Shown here in pieces: positions 47,714-54,770 of a stretch of DNA of 64,000 nucleotides; the first letter of the stretch is position 1, and every line of letters starts with the position of its first letter. The notes beneath the pieces are model-generated. The model saw nothing but the letters and a program-made list of their open reading frames with translations. It did not search any database and was not told the origin of the DNA. This DNA comes from Chryseobacterium daecheongense (GTDB lineage: Bacteria; Bacteroidota; Bacteroidia; Flavobacteriales; Weeksellaceae). The stretch lies in assembly GCA_027920525.1 (NCBI GenBank), contig CP115858.1:1-64000 (forward strand). Direction: 5' to 3'. A program made the translations under genes and the position numbers.

Positions 47714-48370
47714 CTATTTCATATAAGGTCTTATCACATGTGCCCAGATCTTATTTCCTTCCGGAGTTAAATGAAGCATATCTTCAAGGAAAATATCTCT
47801 TCTTACATTTCCATTCGCATCTTCCATTGCCTTAGTGATATCAATATATTCAGCATTTTTTTCCTTTTTCAAAAAGGCGGCAATCTGTTTGTTGGTTTCT
47901 CTCATTTGTGGCCAGAGAATTTCCCGGCTTGGCGAAAATTTAATTGAAATGTAATCGACTTCTATGTTAGGAAACCTTTGACGAATCTTTTTATAGAAAG
48001 TTTTAAAACGCTTGACAACCACATCTGCTTTTAAATCGTGATTGTCTGCAAAATCATTATCCCCGCAATAAATGATGATTTGTTTGGGTTGATAAGGAGC
48101 GAGAAGATCATCAGCATAGGCATTCAGGTCTGTTAACCTTGAGCCACCAAATCCTCTGTTGATGATTACCTTACCAGGAAAATAACTCGCCACATCTGTC
48201 CATCTTGTAAAAGATGAGCTGCCGATTAAAAGAATAGCATCTTTGGGGGGTGGAGTTTCCTTATCTAATTTTTTGAAATTTTGAATGTCCTGCCAGAACA
48301 TCGGTTTTTTTTCCTGTGAAAAGAAAATGGCAAATGACAGCAATAAGAATGCTGATAAAATCTTCTTCAT
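47714..48370 (-). CDS. Secreted SGNH/GDSL-type esterase
   Basis: A 218-residue hydrolase with signal peptide (about 1-19, FFSQ). SGNH blocks: block I ILLIGSSSFTRW (nucleophile Ser in GSS, replacing GDS), block II GFGGSRLTD (oxyanion Gly), block III YCGDNDFADN (Asn), and block V DMLHLTPEGNKIW with the Asp-x-x-His pair. This subgroup (platelet-activating-factor acetylhydrolase-like) may remove acetyl groups from carbohydrates; the actual substrate is not evident. Next gene on the strand lies 70 bp upstream, separated by a terminator. Confidence 0.88.
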   Translation of the reverse strand: MKKILSAFLLLSFAIFFSQEKKPMFWQDIQNFKKLDKETPPPKDAILLIGSSSFTRWTDVASYFPGKVIINRGFGGSRLTDLNAYADDLLAPYQPKQIIIYCGDNDFADNHDLKADVVVKRFKTFYKKIRQRFPNIEVDYISIKFSPSREILWPQMRETNKQIAAFLKKEKNAEYIDITKAMEDANGNVRRDIFLEDMLHLTPEGNKIWAHVIRPYMK

Positions 48371-48413
48371 TTTTTTAATAATTTTTAGTTATTGAAAACC
48401 CATCTCAAAAAAA

Positions 48414-48434
48414 ACTCCCGAACTTTTCGGGAGT
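48414..48434 (-). terminator. Terminator of the 48.4-48.9 kb lipoprotein gene
   Basis: ACTCCCGAA-CTT-TTCGGGAGT, perfect 9-bp stem, followed on the minus strand by eight T. It starts 6 bp after the stop of the gene it serves. Confidence 0.9.
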
Positions 48435-48440
48435 GTGGTT

Positions 48441-48902
48441 TTATCTTTTGTAGGTAATGTAGGCGATATCTACAACCTGGTCTCCATTAATATCTATATT
48501 GCCAAAAAGCTGTTGGAGCTTAAGTTCCGTACTATTTAAAATCGCAACTCTGTATTTTAGTTCCCCACTATTTCCATATGTTATGGTAAGGTCTTTAGAG
48601 TCTGTATCATATTTAAAGGTTCCTTCACTTAATCCATTCTGCTGACAATCTGCACCAACTCCGGCGTAAGAAGTATATGAAGTAAAATAATCGGTTCTGA
48701 ACACGGTAGTATTTTTGGTACTACATCCGCTGGGAGTATCAGAGGCAAGTACAGTTTTATTGTCTTTTCCGGAGATAATTTCTGTTTTACTTGTCTTCCA
48801 TTCTCCTTTCATCATATCCAGTTCATAAGCCTGCATGTTGTCATCTTCACACGAAGTAAGCGCTAGCGCTGAAAAGGCAAATAAAAGTAGTTGTTTTTTC
48901 AT
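48441..48902 (-). CDS. Lipocalin-like lipoprotein, function unknown
   Basis: A 153-residue lipoprotein; the ATG at 48902 is preferred to a GTG 6 bp upstream. The lipobox is ALALTSCEDD (Cys about 18). The mature chain starts with the GEWKTSKTEI strand-turn typical of Bacteroidota lipocalin-like (DUF-type) domains, and a run of beta strands ends with NIDINGDQVVDIAYITYK. Two Cys (SGCSTK and GADCQQ) may form a disulphide. Terminator directly after the stop. Confidence 0.8.
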   Translation of the reverse strand: MKKQLLLFAFSALALTSCEDDNMQAYELDMMKGEWKTSKTEIISGKDNKTVLASDTPSGCSTKNTTVFRTDYFTSYTSYAGVGADCQQNGLSEGTFKYDTDSKDLTITYGNSGELKYRVAILNSTELKLQQLFGNIDINGDQVVDIAYITYKR

Positions 48903-49010
48903 TTTCACAAATTTAAGAATATGCTAAAATATAAATAAATTTGAAATATAGATAATGAAATTAAGGTTTTTTAAACAAATGTTTACAAATAAAATAATTT
49001 TATATTAAAA

Positions 49011-49087
49011 GTTGGAAGTCAGAATTTATATATTTTAAAATGAAGTAATTGATCATTCAAATAACTTCTATTATCTGACTTCCAGCC
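49011..49087. repeat. Inverted repeat in the gap beside the alcohol dehydrogenase gene
   Basis: GTTGGAAGTCAGA (49011-49023) and TCTGACTTCCAGCC (49074-49087) are inversely repeated across 50 nt of AT-rich DNA. The GTCAGA/TCTGAC arms resemble the repeats in the purine region. Confidence 0.6.
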
Positions 49088-49097
49088 TCAAATCTGT

Positions 49098-50261
49098 TTA
49101 GTAACTCATTTCTACGATCTTATAAGCATCCTGAGGAGTTAACTTTTTGTATTCTCCCAGACCTAGCCAGTTCCTGTCTGTAAAAGCTTTTTCCACTCTT
49201 TCAGCAGTACCTTTAAATTCTTGGGTATATTCTGAGAGTTTAGTCTGGATATCTAAGCTGTGGAAAAATTCTTCCAGCTTCTTAATACCAGCTTCTGCTT
49301 TTTCCTCAATACTTCCTTCTTTAATTCCCCAAACTCTTTCAGCATATTGTGCCAGTTTTCCTTTTTTGGAATCAAAATTATATCGGTAATGAGAAGGGGC
49401 AATAATGGCTAAAGTTCTCGCGTGATCAATGCCATAATAAGCTGTTAATTCATGACCCATAGCATGAACAGCCCAGTCTGTGATCACTCCTTTCTGGATC
49501 AGACCATTCAGGGCCATTGTACAGCACCACATAAAGTTTCCGGCAGCATCATAATCAAAATTGTCGGCCATTACTTTTGGAGCCGTTTCCTGAAGACTGA
49601 TCAAAATACTTTCTGCAATTCTTTCCTGCAGGTCTGCAGAAGATGGAGCCGTCATATATTGTTCAAGAACGTGCGTGTATGCATCGGTAATTCCATTAAC
49701 GATTTGTCTTTTAGGGATCGATCGTACAACCTCCGGATCTAAAACTGAAAATTGCGGGAAAAGACCGGGACCTCCTGTGGATAATTTTTCGTTAGTTTCT
49801 CTTCTTGAAATAACATATCCTGAGTTCATTTCGGAACCTGTTGCAGGAAGAGTCAGAATACTTCCGAAAGGCATCCCTTCTCCTTCAAAGGTTCTCACCG
49901 GTTTGGTGAGGATTTCCCAAGGCTCACCATGGTAGTTGGCTGCCGCGGAAAGAAATTTCGTTCCGTCAATAACCGAACCGCCACCTACTGCCAGGAGAAA
50001 AGTAATTCCTTTCTCTTTGATCACCTGCAGTGCATTGATAAGTACCTCGTATTCCGGATTAGCTGGAACACCCCCGAATTCATGCACTTCATAATCTTTT
50101 AAAGCTTCTTTTACTTGATCATAAACGCCGTTACTTTTAATGCTTCCACCTCCGTAAATCATTAATATTTTGGCATCAGCAGGAATTTCTTTTGAAATTT
50201 TAGTGATTTCACCTTTTCCAAAAAGTATTTTGGTTGGATTTTTAAATTCGAAATTGAGCAT
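49098..50261 (-). CDS. Iron-containing alcohol dehydrogenase (YqhD/BdhA-type)
   Basis: A 387-residue NAD(P)H-dependent group III alcohol/aldehyde dehydrogenase. It starts NFEFKNPTKILFGKGEI, a family signature. Cofactor loop: MIYGGGSIKSNGVYDQV (about 34-50) and AVGGGSVIDGTKFLSAA (about 92-108). Metal ligands fall in NGITDAYTHVLEQYM and DWAVHAMGHELTAYYGIDHARTLAI (His-rich helix, about 255-280). YqhD-like enzymes reduce reactive aldehydes from lipid peroxidation; this role is plausible, with an HxlR regulator gene 116 bp upstream on the same strand. Confidence 0.95.
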   Translation of the reverse strand: MLNFEFKNPTKILFGKGEITKISKEIPADAKILMIYGGGSIKSNGVYDQVKEALKDYEVHEFGGVPANPEYEVLINALQVIKEKGITFLLAVGGGSVIDGTKFLSAAANYHGEPWEILTKPVRTFEGEGMPFGSILTLPATGSEMNSGYVISRRETNEKLSTGGPGLFPQFSVLDPEVVRSIPKRQIVNGITDAYTHVLEQYMTAPSSADLQERIAESILISLQETAPKVMADNFDYDAAGNFMWCCTMALNGLIQKGVITDWAVHAMGHELTAYYGIDHARTLAIIAPSHYRYNFDSKKGKLAQYAERVWGIKEGSIEEKAEAGIKKLEEFFHSLDIQTKLSEYTQEFKGTAERVEKAFTDRNWLGLGEYKKLTPQDAYKIVEMSY

Positions 50262-50376
50262 TAGTGTAAATTTATTTTACCCAAATTTACGGAATACAAA
50301 GTGAAAACTGAGTTAATGGAGTTTTAAAATTATTATGATTCTGTTTTATGAAAACTATTAGTGTAGGGGAATTGTA

Positions 50377-50781
50377 TCATTTTCCCTTCAGGTACGCTTT
50401 GGCAGTTTCTATAAACTTTTCTTTATCTTTTTTTATTCTTTTCAGCATCTCTACTTTATCAGGAGGTGTTGATAAATATTTATCACCCCAAAGATTGATC
50501 TCTACGATGATAGGGACGAGGTCAATTCCTTTCTCAGTGAGAGAATAAATGACTTTTAATTTATTTTCAGGATGATCTTTTTTATCAATAATACCGTTTT
50601 CCAGTAAATGTTGTAACCTCGAGGCTAATATATTGGTGGCTATTTTTTCCTCTGCTTTCAAAAAAGCTCCGTAAGTACATTCTTTATGAAGCATAAGGTC
50701 ACGGATGATAAGCAGGGACCATTTATCTCCCCATATTTCAAGGGAAGAGCTGATAGGGCAGTCGGATCTTTTTTTACTCAT
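50377..50781 (-). CDS. HxlR family winged-helix regulator beside lpdA
   Basis: A 134-residue regulator; the ATG at 50781 is chosen as it starts MSKKRSDCPISSSLEIWGDKW, the canonical HxlR opening with a sensor-type Cys8. The helix-turn-helix is at LMLHKECTYGAFLKAEEKIATNILASRLQHLLENGII. Divergent from a dihydrolipoyl dehydrogenase gene, with matched inverted arms in the gap, and upstream of an iron alcohol dehydrogenase on the same strand. Control of one or both is likely. Confidence 0.9.
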   Translation of the reverse strand: MSKKRSDCPISSSLEIWGDKWSLLIIRDLMLHKECTYGAFLKAEEKIATNILASRLQHLLENGIIDKKDHPENKLKVIYSLTEKGIDLVPIIVEINLWGDKYLSTPPDKVEMLKRIKKDKEKFIETAKAYLKGK

Positions 50782-50799
50782 AATTTTAATTAAAAAATA

Positions 50800-50845
50800 C
50801 TTGCAAAATGAAAGTTTTTGTTTAATTTTACTTTTATTTTGCAAG
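50800..50845. promoter_or_regulatory. Candidate HxlR operator between the regulator and lpdA
   Basis: CTTGCAAAATGAAAG (50800-50814) and CTTTTATTTTGCAAG (50831-50845) are 15-nt arms that are complementary at 14 positions, 16 nt apart. Both arms contain ATTTTGC facing outward, close to a -7 box for each divergent gene, so one dimer could control both. Confidence 0.65.
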
Positions 50846-50876
50846 CAAATTTAATTATAAATAAATTAATAAATCA

Positions 50877-52277
50877 ATGGAAAATTATGACGTTGCTGTA
50901 ATAGGCTCTGGCCCTGGTGGATATGTAGCTGCAATCAGAAGTGCACAACTGGGTTATAAAACTGTAATCATAGAAAAATATACAACATTGGGAGGTACAT
51001 GTACAAACGTTGGCTGTATTCCTACAAAAGCATTACTGGATAGTACGCATCACTACGCAGAAGCACAGCACGGGTTTGGTAGCCATGGAATTATGCTCAA
51101 TGAAATTAATCTTGATTTTAGCCAGATGTATAAAAGGAAATCGGAGGTCGTAACTAAAAATACTTCCGGGCTTGAATTTTTAATGAATAAAAATAAAATC
51201 ACCCATATTCAAGGGATGGCCCGATTTATTAATGATTCCACTATACAGATCAGCGGAAAAGATGGTGAACAAACTGTTGTGGCTAAACATTATATCATTG
51301 CAACAGGTTCCAAGCCTTCAACTATTTCCGGGATTGAAATTGATAAGAAAAGAATAATCACTTCTACCGAAGCTCTTTCTCTTCAGGAAAAGCCTAAAAC
51401 GATGATAATCATCGGTGGTGGGGTAATCGGTGTTGAAATGGCCTCTATTTTTAGCAGAATAGGGACTAAAGTTACCATTCTTGAATACGCAGATCATCTT
51501 ATTTCCACAATGGATCACGGGCTGGGCAGGAGCCTTCAAAAGATTCTTAAAAAAGAAGGAATTGAAATACATCTTAACCAGTCTGTTTATAAAGCGGAAA
51601 ATTTGGGAGCTTCGGCAAAAGTTTTTTTTCGTGATCAAGGCGGAAAAGAAAATGAGCTGGAAGGAGATTATGTATTGATGGCGGTGGGAAGAAGACCTTA
51701 TACAGAAGGGTTAGGACTTGAAAATACAGGGGTGCAGGTTAATAACCGTGGTTTTATTGAAGTAGATGAAAAATGCCGCACAGCAGTTTCTACTATTTAT
51801 GCAATAGGTGATGTTATCGGTGGTGCAATGTTGGCCCACAAAGCGGAGGAAGAAGGTGTTCTTGTTGCAGAAACAATCAATGGCCAGAATCGCCATATCC
51901 ATTATGACCGTATTCCTTCAGTGGTGTATACCTGGCCGGAAGTGGCATCTGTTGGATTTACAGAAGAATACCTTAAAAAAAATCAGATCGAATACAGGTC
52001 AGGATCGTTTCCTTTCTCGGCCAGTGCCAGGGCCAGAGCATCAATGGATACGGAAGGTTTTGCAAAAGTACTGGTAGATCCTAAATATGGTGAGATCTTA
52101 GGAGTTCACATTATTGGAGCAAGGGCTGCGGATTTAATTGCCCAGGGGGTTATAGCCCAGGAATATGAAGTGACAGCAGAGGATATGTTCCGTATTTCCT
52201 ATGCACATCCTACCTATTCTGAAACTTTAAAAGAGGCTTACCTGATTGCTTCAGGACAAGGAGCAATTAATATATAA
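50877..52277 (+). CDS. lpdA: Dihydrolipoyl dehydrogenase (E3)
   Basis: Flavoprotein disulphide reductase that reoxidises lipoamide of 2-oxoacid dehydrogenases. The 466-residue protein has the FAD loop VIGSGPGGYVAAIRSAQLG (8-26), redox cysteines C42 and C47 (GGTCTNVGCIPTKALL), the NAD loop IIIGGGVIGVEMASIF (about 176-191), AIGDVIGGAMLAHKA, and the C-terminal His-Glu pair in YAHPTYSETLKEA. No E1 or E2 genes are adjacent, and the divergent HxlR regulator hints at a stress-linked copy beside the housekeeping one. Confidence 0.95.
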   Translation: MENYDVAVIGSGPGGYVAAIRSAQLGYKTVIIEKYTTLGGTCTNVGCIPTKALLDSTHHYAEAQHGFGSHGIMLNEINLDFSQMYKRKSEVVTKNTSGLEFLMNKNKITHIQGMARFINDSTIQISGKDGEQTVVAKHYIIATGSKPSTISGIEIDKKRIITSTEALSLQEKPKTMIIIGGGVIGVEMASIFSRIGTKVTILEYADHLISTMDHGLGRSLQKILKKEGIEIHLNQSVYKAENLGASAKVFFRDQGGKENELEGDYVLMAVGRRPYTEGLGLENTGVQVNNRGFIEVDEKCRTAVSTIYAIGDVIGGAMLAHKAEEEGVLVAETINGQNRHIHYDRIPSVVYTWPEVASVGFTEEYLKKNQIEYRSGSFPFSASARARASMDTEGFAKVLVDPKYGEILGVHIIGARAADLIAQGVIAQEYEVTAEDMFRISYAHPTYSETLKEAYLIASGQGAINI

Positions 52278-52293
52278 AGTAATCATGCTAAAA

Positions 52294-52431
52294 TTTTAAC
52301 CATTAAGATCTGTGAAGGGCATAAGAATAATTAAGATTCATCTTAGATGAAAAAAAGCATCTTGCAAAAAAATAGCTTTAGCTATTCCCTTAACTATCCT
52401 CATCAACTTAAAAAATCTTAATGGTTTAAAA
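52294..52431. repeat. 138-bp element with terminal inverted repeats and an internal hairpin
   Basis: TTTTAACCATTAAGAT (52294-52309) is inverted at the other end as ATCTTAATGGTTTAAAA (52415-52431), one base longer. Inside are AATAGCT-TT-AGCTATT (52371-52386), a perfect 7-bp hairpin, and shorter CTTAGAT/ATCTT arms. No ORF is present. Non-coding with matched ends, it could be a MITE or a structured intergenic repeat. Confidence 0.6.
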
Positions 52432-52526
52432 TAGCAGTTTATAAATTTTATCGAAGATAAAATCCTCGCGCCTTAAAGCTGTATCTTGTTAAATTAGTTT
52501 GCGACTTGGCGTTTTTTAAAATTCAG

Positions 52527-53132
52527 TTACAAAGAAGTACAGTTTTCATCCTTCGCGTATACTCCATTGCTTTTTGCCTCCAGTTTTCCGGTTTTTCTAT
52601 TGATTTTAACCCAAAAAGATTCTTTCACAGCCGGACAACCCTTTGATTGCATAAGGTACATTGAAATATGGCGGTCTTCAATTTTATATGATCCGGTAAA
52701 TCGGTTACTTGTATCCACAGAATACCCATACGTTTTTGCCAGTAAAATAGCCTCCGGAAGATTGTCTACTGTTCCGAGAAAATCTCTCAGTTGCTGTTCA
52801 TTGGAAAAATAAACAGACCTTTCGTTTTTGCACGCAAGAATATATGAAAAGCAGTTGTTCCCAATACATTTCTGGAAAAAACCTTTTTCAGGAACAGGTT
52901 CATTGATGGTCATAAAGTCAGGAGCCTGGCTTTCATAGAGTACTGATTTTTCATAGTCCATATCATTGCTCAGAACGCGCCAGTAAGCATAGTCTTTATC
53001 AGGAACAATGAACGGGTAAAGGTATTCTACCGTATCGAGAATATCAGGAATTTTTTTATAATCATCAGGAACCTTGATCTGGCTGTAAAGCAGATTGGAG
53101 AGAATCAGGGAAAATGCGATGATTACTTTCAT
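52527..53132 (-). CDS. Secreted hypothetical protein, 201 aa
   Basis: A protein with a signal peptide (about 1-17, NLLYSQ) and no family that I recognise. Notable are FQKCIGNNCFSYILACKNE (three Cys) and SKGCPAVKESFWVKINRKTGKLEAKSNGVYAKDENC, which close in a Cys, suggesting two disulphides in a periplasmic protein. It has a good promoter box upstream. First of four minus-strand unknown envelope genes reaching 54648. Confidence 0.7.
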   Translation of the reverse strand: MKVIIAFSLILSNLLYSQIKVPDDYKKIPDILDTVEYLYPFIVPDKDYAYWRVLSNDMDYEKSVLYESQAPDFMTINEPVPEKGFFQKCIGNNCFSYILACKNERSVYFSNEQQLRDFLGTVDNLPEAILLAKTYGYSVDTSNRFTGSYKIEDRHISMYLMQSKGCPAVKESFWVKINRKTGKLEAKSNGVYAKDENCTSL

Positions 53133-53151
53133 AGAGAATGTGTTTCCGGTG

Positions 53152-53159
53152 CAAATTTA
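53152..53159 (-). promoter_or_regulatory. -7 box TAAATTTG of the secreted hypothetical gene
   Basis: Read on the minus strand it is an exact TAnnTTTG, 19 nt before the ATG, with a TTG (53181-53183 complement) 21 nt upstream. Confidence 0.6.
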
Positions 53160-53169
53160 AGAAAGAGAA

Positions 53170-53574
53170 TTATTCCAATACAATTTTATAATATCCTTTT
53201 TCAGCAGTTACATCAATATCTATACCTGTAAACGTTAATTTATTGATTTGATAGCCATCACACCCTCCATTAAATTCTGATGACTGTATTGAAAAATCTA
53301 AGTCTTTAATATTAGAAAAGAATTTATACTTTTTTGTTCCATTATAAGCACCTACATTTTCTACAATGATCATATTGTCAGATGTTTTGGATAGTTGTAC
53401 GCTATTGTTATCTTCGTCCTGAACTGAATAAGTTGTCAATGTTCCATTGGCAATAAGATTTTCATCATTAGAATCCACAAACTTAAAAAGAATCGGCAGA
53501 GGAGCATTATAACAATCTTTTTCACATGAGATGAAGAGAAGGGCTACGAGTAAAAAAGTAAATATTTTTTTCAT
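53170..53574 (-). CDS. Hypothetical lipoprotein, 134 aa
   Basis: Signal peptide with lipobox LLFISCEKDCYN (Cys17), then about 115 residues predicted as beta strands. Two more Cys (KDCYN and NGGCDGYQ) may bond. No recognisable domain. It lies 37 bp upstream of the 52.5-kb secreted gene on the same strand, within which that gene's -33 element lies. Confidence 0.65.
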   Translation of the reverse strand: MKKIFTFLLVALLFISCEKDCYNAPLPILFKFVDSNDENLIANGTLTTYSVQDEDNNSVQLSKTSDNMIIVENVGAYNGTKKYKFFSNIKDLDFSIQSSEFNGGCDGYQINKLTFTGIDIDVTAEKGYYKIVLE

Positions 53575-53628
53575 GGATGATGGATAGTGTGAAGAGTAAA
53601 TTTAGGTATTAATATTTGGTAATCAAAA

Positions 53629-54294
53629 CTATACTATACTCGAATTATTAAAACGACCTCTGAATATTTTCAAAACTTGTGCAAGCTGACCATCTGTAAT
53701 ATCAAAATCATCAATGTTGATTTCTATTTTTTCATTGTTGTGGAAAAAGTATAAATAATTTATTTCAGGCTTATAATCATGTTTAGATTCACGGCTCACC
53801 AAACGCTTTACAATAATCTTTTCAAGTTGAATTTCACTCCACAAATACCTAGTATTATTTTTTACCTGAATCCCTTTTCCATTAATAGAAATGATAATTT
53901 GTGATATTTTTTTGATCTCTGAAATTATTTTGAACATAAAATAGCCGGAAAATCCAAGAAGTATACATAATATAAATATTGCAGCTCCGTTAAATTTGAA
54001 TTTAAAACCTAAAAGAAAAAACAAACCTAGAATCACAAATATACCGTAAGTGGCAATAGCAATAATTCTACCCGAACGCGAATATTTGATTATAATTTCA
54101 TCAGGAACTGAATTTTCATCATATTCAATTTTATCACTTTTATGAAAAGAATATTCTTTATAAATGAAAACGCCATTGATGAATGAAGCAATGAAAAAAA
54201 TAATAGAAAGAGGAATAAAATATTGTAGTAAATAAATACCTATGAATAAAGCTAAACTTCCTAAAATTGCATAAAAAATAATTCCGAATTTCAT
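53629..54294 (-). CDS. Hypothetical membrane protein, 221 aa
   Basis: Four hydrophobic segments: two close to the N-terminus (about 4-24 and 27-46) and two in the middle (about 78-98 and 104-124). The C-terminal half is cytoplasmic-type and rich in Ile and Lys (for example TRYLWSEIQLEKIIVKRLVSRE), giving a PH-like (bPH/YdbT-type) impression. No name is safe. The DNA here is more AT-rich than the neighbouring metabolic genes. Confidence 0.65.
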   Translation of the reverse strand: MKFGIIFYAILGSLALFIGIYLLQYFIPLSIIFFIASFINGVFIYKEYSFHKSDKIEYDENSVPDEIIIKYSRSGRIIAIATYGIFVILGLFFLLGFKFKFNGAAIFILCILLGFSGYFMFKIISEIKKISQIIISINGKGIQVKNNTRYLWSEIQLEKIIVKRLVSRESKHDYKPEINYLYFFHNNEKIEINIDDFDITDGQLAQVLKIFRGRFNNSSIV

Positions 54295-54330
54295 TTCTGG
54301 TTAAATTTTTTGGGAATATACATTTTAAAC

Positions 54331-54648
54331 TCAATTTACACGAGATTCATAAAAAACATTTCCGTTCCAAGGATATTCAGAACCGCGCCAAATAGTAGCT
54401 TTTAAAACAATTATAATAGTTTGAATTAAAAAAATCAAAGTGAGAATAGCATGAAATGAATTGCTTTTTTTTCTAAAAATTAAAGTAAAAATTAAATGGA
54501 TAATTGTTGTTAAGTATAAAATAGCATATCCTATTAGATCTCCCAATCCCCAACCAAAAGAAATGTGTTTGTAAAATGTTCCTAATAAAGAAATAATAAT
54601 TAAAAAAATAAGAATAATTAAGTTGAATCTTTTCCAAAGATAGTTCAT
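54331..54648 (-). CDS. Hypothetical small membrane protein, 105 aa
   Basis: Three or four hydrophobic helices (about 6-25, 33-55 and 65-88) with few charged residues between. No known family recognised. It lies 36 bp upstream of the 221-residue membrane protein gene and probably shares its transcript. The region is very AT-rich. Confidence 0.6.
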   Translation of the reverse strand: MNYLWKRFNLIILIFLIIISLLGTFYKHISFGWGLGDLIGYAILYLTTIIHLIFTLIFRKKSNSFHAILTLIFLIQTIIIVLKATIWRGSEYPWNGNVFYESRVN

Positions 54649-54758
54649 GGTTAATTTATGTGTTTATTCTGGAAAAGTATTTATAAAATTAATATTATTT
54701 TTTTGCATTTTGGTCTTAATTTTTGTCATTTGTCAATTAAATTAATTTCAAAATCGCT

Positions 54759-54766
54759 TACATTTG
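54759..54766 (+). promoter_or_regulatory. -7 box TACATTTG of ppc (leaderless arrangement)
   Basis: Exact TAnnTTTG match ending 4 nt before the ATG at 54771, as at 5226 and 46273. A -33 TTG at the usual distance is absent. Confidence 0.6.
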
Positions 54767-54770
54767 TTAT

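Noticed and set aside
49147..49935. Plus-strand frames opposite the iron alcohol dehydrogenase gene
   Set aside because: Antisense shadows; the dehydrogenase frame holds all family motifs.
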